From an uncultured Erythrobacteraceae bacterium (lineage in GTDB: Bacteria; Pseudomonadota; Alphaproteobacteria; Sphingomonadales; Sphingomonadaceae), in assembly GCA_950071875.1 (NCBI GenBank), contig CATMNW010000200.1, positions 1 to 5,287 on the forward strand: a DNA stretch of 5,287 bases, in the 5' to 3' direction. The position numbers and the translations under genes were made by a program. Each line of letters begins with the position of its first letter. Within the stretch, counting starts at the first letter, position 1. Below the pieces are notes generated by a model. The model was not told where the DNA came from. It did not search any database and was given only the letters and a program-made list of their open reading frames with translations. This document shows, one piece after another, positions 1-4,805 of this stretch.

Positions 1-480
1 GACCGCGTGAAAATGCAGGTTTGGCTCCTGGTTGCGGTTGGTGTCGTGCTGGAAAAGACCAATCGTCAGGTTATCTGTCGCGACCTTCCCGTAACCAGCC
101 TGACTGCCCATCCGGGTCTGCGCCGCGTTCTTTTCTGCCCAGCGCAAGGTCTCGATGACGGCCTCACGATAAGCATCGATAATCCGCTGGTCGCCGCCCA
201 CCAGCGCGAGCAGCGACCAGCTTTTCGGGAGTGAAAATGTGAGGTCGGTTCCCGGCCTGTGGGCCTGGCCCGCGTTGCCGACCTGGATACCGCCGGGAAG
301 CTCTCCCCGCAGCAAGGCATCGAATTGCTCGGCGCTGACGCGGCCCTCAAGGCCAAGTCGTTCCGCTCCCTTCCCGACCCAGGTTCCGGAACGATCGGCA
401 TCGGCGCCGGTGTAGTAATTGTCTGCCGCGAAATAGCTCGCAGCAGCCGAAGGGGAGCGCACATTGGCGACGGAAAGCAT
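1..480 (-). CDS. traI: MobF-family conjugative relaxase, N-terminal part (runs off the left edge)
   Basis: This is the relaxase that nicks one strand at oriT, stays covalently bound to the 5' end and is delivered with it; full-length family members also carry a C-terminal helicase, which lies outside the window. The 160 residues present are the N-terminal transesterase domain. Seen directly: start MLSVANVRS; tyrosines Y16, Y22 and Y23 in SYFAADNYYTG; the family stretch RPGTDLTFSLPKSWSLLAL; and the three-histidine metal site, H145 in FQHDTNRNQEP and H156/H158 in LHFHAV. F TraI has tyrosines at 16, 17, 23 and 24 and histidines at 146, 157 and 159, so spacing is almost identical. F17 replaces the second tyrosine of the first pair. 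The ATG at 480 is the only reasonable start, because an in-frame stop lies five codons upstream; a GAGGA lies about 10 bases before it. It follows traD by 59 bases in the same operon. Confidence 0.95.
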   Translation of the reverse strand, partial: MLSVANVRSPSAAASYFAADNYYTGADADRSGTWVGKGAERLGLEGRVSAEQFDALLRGELPGGIQVGNAGQAHRPGTDLTFSLPKSWSLLALVGGDQRIIDAYREAVIETLRWAEKNAAQTRMGSQAGYGKVATDNLTIGLFQHDTNRNQEPNLHFHAV

Positions 481-539
481 CCAGTTTGGTCCTCGTCACG
501 GCTCCCCTCGCGGCCGGGTAATCCCTCCCTATTTGCCTT

Positions 540-2852
540 TCACATGTCGGGCTCGAACTCGCCGAAATCCTTTTCCGGAGGATCTGCGACCGCACCTTCA
601 CGCAGGTCTTTCTCGACCGGTATGAGAGGCTGGCGCCCGTTGGCAGCTGAACGGCCTCGTTGCGTCGAACCAGCCTTGCCACCTGTGTCATCGCCGGCGG
701 TTCCGGGTTCGGACGGATGCTGTTCCGCGCCCATTGCTGGTGCATCCTCACCGGTTTGCACTGCGGCGAGAGGTAGCGTTGGACCTGCATCCAGATGCGT
801 ATCGGAACGGGTTTCGGCACCGAGCTCACCAGTAGCGCGTCCTGCATTCAGCTTTTCAAGCGGCACAGGCTCCTGCCGATCCTGCGGTTCATCGGCGACA
901 CGGCGCTGCCCCTCCAAGTCGAGTTTGAGCTGCTTTGTATCGACAGGTTTACCGGCACCGTCGTCGTTCGAGGCGGGATGCTCATCAATCGGTTTCGAAC
1001 CCGGTCTTGCTTGAAGCGCCGTTGCCGCAGGACCCTGGTCAGGCTTAATGAGCGGTTTCTCGCGGGCGATGAATCCCTCGGCAATACGGCCACGCGTGCG
1101 CGGAATGAGCGATACCGGCGCAGCGGGGAATCCGTCGGGAAATTTGATGTAGGCCGACAACCTCGGAAGGTTCATAAACTGGTCGGGCAGGAGCAATGGC
1201 TCGATCTGCCGCCTCGGCGTCAGGCTGACCGCATCGCGCGCATTGTTGTACCCGTAGCTATAGCCTTCTTCCATGTCGCGCACCTGCCGGTGGCCGATGA
1301 AATCGGAGCACCAGGTCGCTGTCTCTCGATCGGCCGTCGCTAGGATGAGCTTCGTTCGCGCAAGCGAGGAAAGTGTCATGGCCATGTTCTCGCCGTAGAC
1401 TTCCTTGAGCTTGGCAAACGCATGCACCCCGGTGACGATCGCACCGCCGAAGTTGCGCGCCGTTTGCAACCCCTTTTCAAGCGCCGGTAGTCGGTGAAGG
1501 GCACCGAGCTCGTCGATCAGGAACCACATCCGCAGGTCATGTGTGCGCTCGAGCGTCATCAGCGTATTCATCGCCGTGTCGAGCCACAGCGTCAGCAACT
1601 GCGAGGAGATGCTCATGTCGACATAGCGGGCAGAAAGGAACAGGATCGAGCCCGCCTGGTAGTCGCCTTTGACCCAGTCGCGGACCGAAAAGCGCGGTCC
1701 GGATGAGGGCAAAAGCTTGAGCACTTTCGCATTCGCATTGAACACAGCGCGGATCGATTCCGCCATGCGGGCCGCTTCCGGAGCGGTCAGCGGATCGGCC
1801 ATGGTACCGCGCATCAGCTTATGCACCTCGGACAGATCAGCGGTCATCAGCCGCCGTGCCAACGCCTCATTGGTTGCAGTGCCGGTACGGGCAAGATGAA
1901 GACACATCTCGACAAACAGCATGCGCGCCGCAAGCACCCAGAACTGTTCTGAACCACCCCCGTCATGGGGCACGAGCGCTTCAGCGGCAGCATGAAACTC
2001 AGCTTCCGTCGTGCAGTCGTTGAACACGCTCCACAGCGGGCACCGCACATCGACAGGATTGAGGATGATGTCGCGTGCGGGATCGTAGAAGGCCTCAATG
2101 AAAGCCCCTGTGAGGTCGAAAATGACCGCGCGCTGGCCGCGTTCACGCGCTTCGGCAACAAGTTCGGTGAGCGCCACGGTCTTGCCGGTTCCGGTCGTAC
2201 CGATGAGCATGGCGTGGCTCTGCTCGAGCCGCCACGGCCAGCTTACACCGGCGAGATGTGCGGGTTGGTAATGGCCTGCTTCGGCCAGCGCCGACGAGCT
2301 CGCAAGCCGCCACTTCCAGCCAAACTTGCGGCCCAGTTCTTCGGCCCTGAATGCCTTGTTGTGACGCTCGATTTCTTCTTCGAGTTCGTCGAGCGAAACA
2401 AGCATTGCGCCGCGCTCGTGCTTGCGCTCCTTCGACCGCCCGCCAAAGCGCTCGGCGAACCACCAGAAGAACACGAAGGCCGGGATCAGCAGTACCGCTG
2501 AGACCAGCAATCCCTGCTTCACTGCCGTACGAAACGCCTCGACCGCCTCGCGCATCGGCGGGAACTCACGAACGATGCCAAACGGGAGGCCGACCCTTTC
2601 GCCGTCAAGCAGTTCAAGGTTGACCAGCTTGGCCGGATCGAACTCCATGAAGGCATAGAGACTGGCGTAGATATGCATCCAGACCAGGTAGATCTGGTGA
2701 TCACTCAGAGCCGACCGCACTTCCCAATAGCAGGTGCCGACCGCTACCAGGCCGGTGACAATCAAGGGGCCCTTCAGGCCGGCTGCAAACATGAAACCAA
2801 AGTGGCCGAGCAACTGGCTCCCGCGGGTGAAATTCAGGAGATTATGCTTCAT
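540..2852 (-). CDS. traD: Type IV coupling protein TraD (TrwB/VirD4-like ATPase)
   Basis: This 770-aa inner-membrane hexameric ATPase links the relaxosome to the type IV secretion channel and helps pump DNA. Two membrane segments are visible, about residues 20-40 and 114-132, separated by a periplasmic loop. Walker A is GTTGTGKT (218-225) and Walker B is MWFLIDEL, with D447 and E448. The following DELGALHRLPAL and ARNFGGAIVTGVHAFAKL stretches match the F TraD and TrwB core. After about residue 585 comes a long Pro/Ala/Glu/Asp-rich, probably disordered tail ending EFEPDM; in F TraD the C-terminal tail contacts relaxosome proteins, so this one may do likewise. The start at 2852 is preferred over the longer in-frame start at 3131: it has GGGAGG seven bases upstream, and the extra residues would overlap the upstream gene and read as low-quality sequence. 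Its first 11 bases overlap the 3' end of the accessory gene, suggesting translational coupling. H477 stands where relatives usually have Gln. Confidence 0.96.
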   Translation of the reverse strand: MKHNLLNFTRGSQLLGHFGFMFAAGLKGPLIVTGLVAVGTCYWEVRSALSDHQIYLVWMHIYASLYAFMEFDPAKLVNLELLDGERVGLPFGIVREFPPMREAVEAFRTAVKQGLLVSAVLLIPAFVFFWWFAERFGGRSKERKHERGAMLVSLDELEEEIERHNKAFRAEELGRKFGWKWRLASSSALAEAGHYQPAHLAGVSWPWRLEQSHAMLIGTTGTGKTVALTELVAEARERGQRAVIFDLTGAFIEAFYDPARDIILNPVDVRCPLWSVFNDCTTEAEFHAAAEALVPHDGGGSEQFWVLAARMLFVEMCLHLARTGTATNEALARRLMTADLSEVHKLMRGTMADPLTAPEAARMAESIRAVFNANAKVLKLLPSSGPRFSVRDWVKGDYQAGSILFLSARYVDMSISSQLLTLWLDTAMNTLMTLERTHDLRMWFLIDELGALHRLPALEKGLQTARNFGGAIVTGVHAFAKLKEVYGENMAMTLSSLARTKLILATADRETATWCSDFIGHRQVRDMEEGYSYGYNNARDAVSLTPRRQIEPLLLPDQFMNLPRLSAYIKFPDGFPAAPVSLIPRTRGRIAEGFIAREKPLIKPDQGPAATALQARPGSKPIDEHPASNDDGAGKPVDTKQLKLDLEGQRRVADEPQDRQEPVPLEKLNAGRATGELGAETRSDTHLDAGPTLPLAAVQTGEDAPAMGAEQHPSEPGTAGDDTGGKAGSTQRGRSAANGRQPLIPVEKDLREGAVADPPEKDFGEFEPDM

Positions 2853-3174
2853 GGGATTGGCCTCCCATGTTTGCGTTGACGAGGAGGCCAAGACGCTCGA
2901 GGCGTCGCCGGTATGCCTCGTGAGTACGGTCGCGCAAACTCGCGTCAGGGTGGCTGGCCAGAAGCGCATCGAGCGCCACCGAAATGAAGATTGCCTGGCG
3001 CGCGGGATCGAGCCCTGCGGGCCTGTCCTTCGCCTCGTTATCGCGCTGCCACGCTGCGACGATGAAGTCACGAATAAAGACGCTGACACTGACGCCATGG
3101 TCCGCGGCACACTGGCGAACCCAGTTACCAACGGAGAGAGATACGAATGTCTGAAGCCGATCTTGTCGGGTCAT
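2842..3174 (-). CDS. Small TrwA/TraY-like relaxosome accessory protein, probable ribbon-helix-helix DNA binder
   Basis: This 110-aa protein is first in the operon, directly before the coupling protein, the place TrwA occupies in R388. Residues 7-42 (around TFVSLSV, then VRQCAADHGVSVSVFIRDFIVAAW) have the pattern of a short beta strand followed by two helices, as in ribbon-helix-helix proteins such as TrwA and TraY. Those bind oriT DNA, assist nicking and repress their own operon. The second half (about 59-98: IFISVALDALLA, then RRRLERLGLL) resembles the C-terminal helix and ELxRLGI motif of plasmid mobilisation proteins, and may be the tetramerisation or coupling-protein contact region. The start at 3174 is chosen over the ATG at 3261 because AAGGAA lies nine bases upstream; the longer version would run through the promoter and leader. 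The stop (2842-2844) lies inside the beginning of traD. The function is inferred from fold pattern and position; the exact family is not certain. Confidence 0.85.
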   Translation of the reverse strand: MTRQDRLQTFVSLSVGNWVRQCAADHGVSVSVFIRDFIVAAWQRDNEAKDRPAGLDPARQAIFISVALDALLASHPDASLRDRTHEAYRRRLERLGLLVNANMGGQSHEA

Positions 3175-3178
3175 GAAA

Positions 3179-3207
3179 CAGGTTCCTTGTCGGGCCGACG
3201 GAACCTG
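3179..3207 (-). promoter_or_regulatory. Long inverted repeat covering the ribosome binding site of the first transfer gene
   Basis: CAGGTTCC (3179-3186) pairs perfectly with GGAACCTG (3200-3207). Inside it GTCGG (3189-3193) pairs with CCGAC (3195-3199), leaving only a TT bulge and one central base. The AAGGAA used as ribosome binding site by the 3174 start is in the repeat, so in the mRNA it would be buried in a stem of up to 13 pairs. It could act as a protein operator, as a translational lock, or both. Its position four bases upstream of the start codon and its perfection argue against chance. Confidence 0.6.
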
Positions 3208-3210
3208 GCT

Positions 3211-3226
3211 CACCTTGCGGAAGGTG
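3211..3226 (-). promoter_or_regulatory. Inverted repeat at the predicted transcription start (possible operator)
   Basis: CACCTT (3211-3216) and AAGGTG (3221-3226) form a perfect six-base inverted repeat around GCGG. It begins almost exactly where transcription from the 3233-3261 promoter should start, a place where a bound repressor would block the polymerase. The ribbon-helix-helix-like product of the first gene is the natural candidate ligand, by analogy with TrwA autoregulation. No binding evidence exists in the sequence itself. Confidence 0.45.
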
Positions 3227-3232
3227 GCAATG

Positions 3233-3261
3233 AGAATAAATCGTGAACAACTCGCAGTCAA
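3233..3261 (-). promoter_or_regulatory. Sigma70-type promoter of the accessory protein-traD-traI operon
   Basis: On the minus strand TTGACT (3261-3256) and TATTCT (3238-3233) are separated by exactly 17 bases. The first matches the -35 consensus at five of six positions and the second matches -10 at four of six. The start of transcription would fall near 3226, leaving a leader of about 50 bases before the ATG at 3174. It is the best-looking promoter in the gap and is correctly placed for the transfer operon. Confidence 0.7.
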
Positions 3262-3426
3262 TCGAAAGATTCGGACTATATTTCAAGGTGATAGATGGAT
3301 GTGAGTTGTCAGCGGATCAGCGCAAAGCCGCTCTACTCGCAGACGGGTTGATTTCGCCCAAAACCACATTCTTTAGCAATAACAGAAAGATTAATCCCGA
3401 AATCGCGGGGTAGGGTGTGCTCCTTT
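3262..3426 (+). other. Candidate origin of transfer (oriT) with F-like nic at 3418/3419
   Basis: The region between the transfer-operon promoter and the leading side becomes clearly AT-richer than its surroundings around 3340-3402, then ends in a hairpin and a nic-like sequence. The stem is CCCG (3396-3399) with CGGG (3406-3409), extendable by a T-G and an A-T pair to 3394-3411. Nine bases after the stem core comes GGGTGT (3413-3418) followed by G. F nic reads GTGGGGTGT|GGTGC and also follows a hairpin by about nine bases; R388 has the same hairpin-then-nic layout. The relaxase here is F TraI-like, and the site lies just outside the operon as R388 oriT does. Minor repeats include ACTCGCAG at 3250 and 3335, GAAAGATT at 3264 and 3385, and the pair ACAACTC (3247-3253) / GAGTTGT (3303-3309). 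No clear IHF site was found. The motif is short, so this remains a prediction. Confidence 0.6.
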
Positions 3427-3858
3427 GTTCCCAAGTGCGCGAGGTGGTCCAGGCAATGAGGGGGATTCATCAAGGACGACTTTTCCCGATCTCCATGTTG
3501 GAGCGCGAGCAACCAAGCCTGGCAGCTCACAGCATGCAGATAGAAAGCAGTTGGACGCCTCCAGCCGAAGACAGCACCTGCGAAAGAGGCAGCGGCCAAG
3601 GGCGCGTGGGAAGCAAAGCAAGCGGGACCTGTCGCGTGCCCAAGCTTCCCGCCGCCCGACCCGGTGCCGGTTCGCAAGTGCGCGCGGGGCCCAAGAACAA
3701 ATTACGCCGCACCCTCAGGAGCGCATCGCAAGATGCGCGGGACAGAGTGCGTCCACAGCCCCGCTCCACTTATCGGGCGGCGCCGCATTGCGGTGGGCGG
3801 CCGTCAGAGCAACCGACCGAACCGGTTTCTTGTGCTTCGATGGACTACCCGGCGAACA
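3427..3858. other. Gene-poor gap on the leading side of oriT
   Basis: I see no convincing gene here. The open frames on both strands lack good ribosome binding sites and give compositionally odd translations, typical of GC-rich noncoding DNA. The stretch contains one neat hairpin, GCGCATC (3721-3727) with GATGCGC (3732-3738) around the tetraloop GCAA. It also has a 10-base palindrome GCGGCGCCGC (3777-3786) and a 10-base direct repeat CAAGTGCGCG (3432 and 3675), the last easily due to chance. The gap separates the proposed nic from the first leading-region gene. Confidence 0.5.
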
Positions 3859-3894
3859 AGAAAAAAGGGCAGGAACCGCTTCCGGTTCCCGCCC
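3859..3894 (-). terminator. Rho-independent terminator of the 73-aa gene
   Basis: On the minus strand a 12-pair stem (3894-3883 with 3878-3867) closes a four-base loop GAAG and is followed at once by six T residues and then CTTG. The only non-Watson-Crick position (3871 with 3890) is a G-U pair in the minus-strand RNA but an A-C mismatch in the plus-strand RNA, which fixes the orientation. It begins 11 bases after the stop codon of the gene ending at 3906. Confidence 0.92.
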
Positions 3895-3905
3895 TGTCGG
3901 AAGTC

Positions 3906-4127
3906 TCAAAACTCGTCGAGCATGCCGCCGTGGACCGTGTGGACCACCCGCGCTGCGAGATGCACTGGCAATATGTTGTAGTCACCCTCGTCGAGGGCAA
4001 AGTACCCGAGTTCGTCATCCTCGATAACGTGCTGATCGAAGAAGCTGTGCAGCGCTCTCTTCTCGGCTGTCTCCAGAGCCTCGAAATAGCTCCGTGACGG
4101 AAGGGCGCAATGCATCGAATAAGCCAT
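3906..4127 (-). CDS. Small acidic protein of unknown function (73 aa), leading region
   Basis: I do not recognise this protein, but it looks like a real gene. The ATG at 4127 is preceded by AGGAGGA at ideal spacing and a strong terminator follows the stop. An in-frame ATG at 4187 exists but lies beyond this ribosome binding site, within or behind the inverted repeat, so the shorter start is preferred. The product is soluble, with no signal or membrane segment. It has 13 Asp/Glu against four Lys/Arg, plus several histidines. Visible features are a predicted helix around residues 13-30 (SYFEALETAEKRALHSFF), the acidic run EDDE (36-39), LDEGDY (45-50), a hydrophobic stretch 52-65 and the end GGMLDEF. 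Small acidic proteins encoded next to oriT are often anti-restriction or anti-SOS factors that act in the new host. That is a possibility from position and charge only. Confidence 0.82.
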   Translation of the reverse strand: MAYSMHCALPSRSYFEALETAEKRALHSFFDQHVIEDDELGYFALDEGDYNILPVHLAARVVHTVHGGMLDEF

Positions 4128-4133
4128 GATAAT

Positions 4134-4165
4134 CCTCCTGATTTCTGTCGTGAGACGACAGGAGG
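4134..4165. promoter_or_regulatory. Inverted repeat between two divergent small genes, overlapping both ribosome binding sites
   Basis: CTGTCGT (4145-4151) and ACGACAG (4155-4161) form a perfect seven-base repeat around GAG. Just outside it CCTCCT (4134-4139) and AGGAGG (4160-4165) are complementary; they are the Shine-Dalgarno sequences of the minus-strand gene starting at 4127 and the possible plus-strand gene starting at 4174. In either transcript the structure could hide the ribosome binding site, or the DNA could be an operator shared by both directions. Only 46 bases separate the two start codons, so any promoters must lie inside the opposite gene. Confidence 0.6.
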
Positions 4166-4173
4166 TGCGCGCG

Positions 4174-4305
4174 ATGGTCTTGTGCATCCCGGGTCAGGGA
4201 TCGCCCGGATGGGCGACCGCGATAGCGGCGGTGGGGGTAACGATTTTGTTCGCCGCCGGATGCAATCCGGTGGCGGGCAAAATGGTGGGGCCCCGCCGTC
4301 CTTGA
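4174..4305 (+). CDS. Possible 43-aa lipoprotein-like membrane peptide
   Basis: A small open frame starts at ATG 4174 with AGGAGG eight bases upstream and ends at TGA 4303-4305. The peptide has a short N-terminus, a hydrophobic segment at residues 13-29 (WATAIAAVGVTILFAAG) and then C30, followed by a short basic tail NPVAGKMVGPRRP. FAAGC is close to a lipobox, although Ala rather than Leu is at -3, and the N-terminus lacks the usual lysine or arginine. Short lipoproteins occur in conjugation systems as VirB7-like or entry-exclusion proteins, so such a role is conceivable. Against it: the plus-strand AGGAGG may be only the mirror half of the inverted repeat, and residues 24-37 fall in a long hairpin that could itself be the conserved element. 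Function unknown. Confidence 0.4.
   Translation: MVLCIPGQGSPGWATAIAAVGVTILFAAGCNPVAGKMVGPRRP
4201..4216 (+). repeat. Short perfect hairpin in the structured cluster
   Basis: TCGCCC (4201-4206) and GGGCGA (4211-4216) pair perfectly around GGAT. It lies between the 4145-4161 repeat and the 19-bp hairpin, inside the possible 43-aa frame. In GC-rich DNA a six-pair stem alone is weak evidence; it matters only as part of a run of four hairpins in about 170 bases. Confidence 0.35.
4243..4283 (+). repeat. 19-bp plus-strand hairpin, candidate single-stranded (T-strand) structure
   Basis: Bases 4243-4261 pair with 4265-4283 over the full 19 positions, with a three-base loop GCA. Three of the pairs (4249-4277, 4250-4276 and 4255-4271) are G-T on the plus strand, which are tolerated; on the minus strand the same positions become A-C mismatches. 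The fold is therefore favoured on plus-strand DNA or RNA. There is no T run after it, so it is not an ordinary terminator. It lies 116 bases upstream of the minus-strand 73-aa gene, on the strand proposed to be transferred. Conjugative plasmids such as F carry ssDNA promoters (Frpo/ssi) with this general shape in the leading region. Confidence 0.65.
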
Positions 4306-4311
4306 GGCGGG
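4292..4311 (+). repeat. Short GC-rich hairpin after the 19-bp hairpin
   Basis: CCCGCC (4292-4297) and GGCGGG (4306-4311) pair perfectly around an eight-base loop. The neighbouring GGGGCCCC (4287-4294) is self-complementary and could compete. No T run follows in either direction, so termination is unlikely to be efficient. It is the last element of the structured cluster. From 4312 to 4472 I see no clear gene or promoter, only a nic-like 12-mer at 4388 and a CCCG/CGGG mini-hairpin at 4409-4422. Confidence 0.35.
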
Positions 4312-4472
4312 AGGCGCAAGGCCATCATGCTGGGAGAACCGTGAGCAAGGACCCACCACCTCCGCCCAATATCAAACATCTGCTGCATGCGAATTGTCTT
4401 TCCTACACCCCGATGACGCGGGCATGAAACCAACCGGGGAGCAGATCCGAGGGGGACAAAAGGACAAGTAAC

Positions 4473-4739
4473 ATGCCCCGAAACAGGAGCGCGATAGCAG
4501 CCCTGCAAAAGCTCGAAGCAGACCGCGAGGCGCTCGACGCCAGACAACGCGAACTTGAAGTGCAGGCGGCCAGAGAACTCGGCGAAATCATCCTGGGAAG
4601 TGGTCTCGAAAGCTTCTCGAAGAGGGGCCTGAGGAAGGTTGCCGAAGAACTCGGGAAACTCGGCGAGGATGCCGCGATCGAGAAACTGACGGGGCGCGGT
4701 GCAACACGTGCTTCGAATGCAGCGCCGGGAACCCAGTAA
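4473..4739 (+). CDS. Small coiled-coil protein (88 aa), possible conjugation accessory protein
   Basis: The 88-aa product starts at ATG 4473, with AAGGA about eight bases upstream, and ends with TAA. Residues 7-36 form a charged, Leu-spaced helix (IAALQKLEADREALDARQ, then RELEVQAARELGE), very likely a coiled coil. Next come a short hydrophobic turn IILGSGLESFSKRGL (39-53), a second helix VAEELGKLGEDAAIEKL (56-72) and a loose tail. The layout of a charged helix followed by a GxxIL(K/G)xGL-type motif resembles small conjugal accessory proteins of the Ti-plasmid TraC/TraD kind. From memory it also resembles an uncharacterised family common on sphingomonad plasmids (I believe DUF6437), which I could not check. 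It is a cytoplasmic protein with no signal. It is transcribed opposite to its neighbours, converging on ssb across a shared hairpin. Role unknown; partnering with DNA or the relaxosome is a guess. Confidence 0.88.
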   Translation: MPRNRSAIAALQKLEADREALDARQRELEVQAARELGEIILGSGLESFSKRGLRKVAEELGKLGEDAAIEKLTGRGATRASNAAPGTQ

Positions 4740-4747
4740 CCCCAGAG

Positions 4748-4781
4748 GAAGAGGCCCTGCCGCTTGCGGCAGAGCCTCTTC
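4748..4781. terminator. Hairpin between convergent genes, probable shared terminator
   Basis: GAAGAGGC (4748-4755) pairs with GCCTCTTC (4774-4781). The inner arms 4757-4763 and 4766-4772 also pair, giving up to 16 positions with a single C-A mismatch (4756/4773). In minus-strand RNA that position is a G-U pair, so the stem is perfect for the ssb transcript. No good T run follows on either side, so it may terminate weakly or mainly protect 3' ends. It lies eight bases after the 88-aa gene and 24 bases after the ssb stop codon. Confidence 0.7.
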
Positions 4782-4805
4782 GTAAGGGGACGATCGGGAT
4801 CGATG

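Noticed and set aside
2853..3131. Upstream in-frame extension of traD by 93 codons
   Set aside because: It overlaps the accessory gene almost entirely, reads as out-of-frame sequence, and the 2852 start has a strong GGGAGG at the right distance.
3175..3261. Upstream in-frame extension of the 110-aa gene to ATG 3261
   Set aside because: It would cover the promoter and both leader repeats; the 3174 start has its own ribosome binding site.
3333..3677. Minus-strand open frame of 114 codons
   Set aside because: No ribosome binding site, odd composition, and it runs across the oriT candidate; it reads as chance openness in GC-rich DNA.
3432..3684. Direct repeat CAAGTGCGCG at 3432 and 3675 as a possible iteron
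   Set aside because: Only two copies of a GC-rich 10-mer 243 bases apart; expected by chance at this size, and no replication gene is present.
3417..4097. Long plus-strand open frame of 226 codons across the gap
   Set aside because: Its second half is antisense to the well-supported 73-aa gene and crosses that gene's terminator; there is no good ribosome binding site and the first part overlaps the proposed nic.
4341..4427. GTG-started 28-codon plus-strand frame (begins SKDPPPPPNIKHLL) after a GGGAG
   Set aside because: Spacing to the GGGAG is too short, the start is weak and the peptide has no recognisable feature.
4194..4547. Minus-strand open frame of 117 codons (or 64 from ATG 4388) upstream of the 73-aa gene
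   Set aside because: It overlaps the start of the 88-aa gene and crosses all the hairpins; no suitably spaced ribosome binding site and no recognisable domain. The short version cannot be fully excluded.
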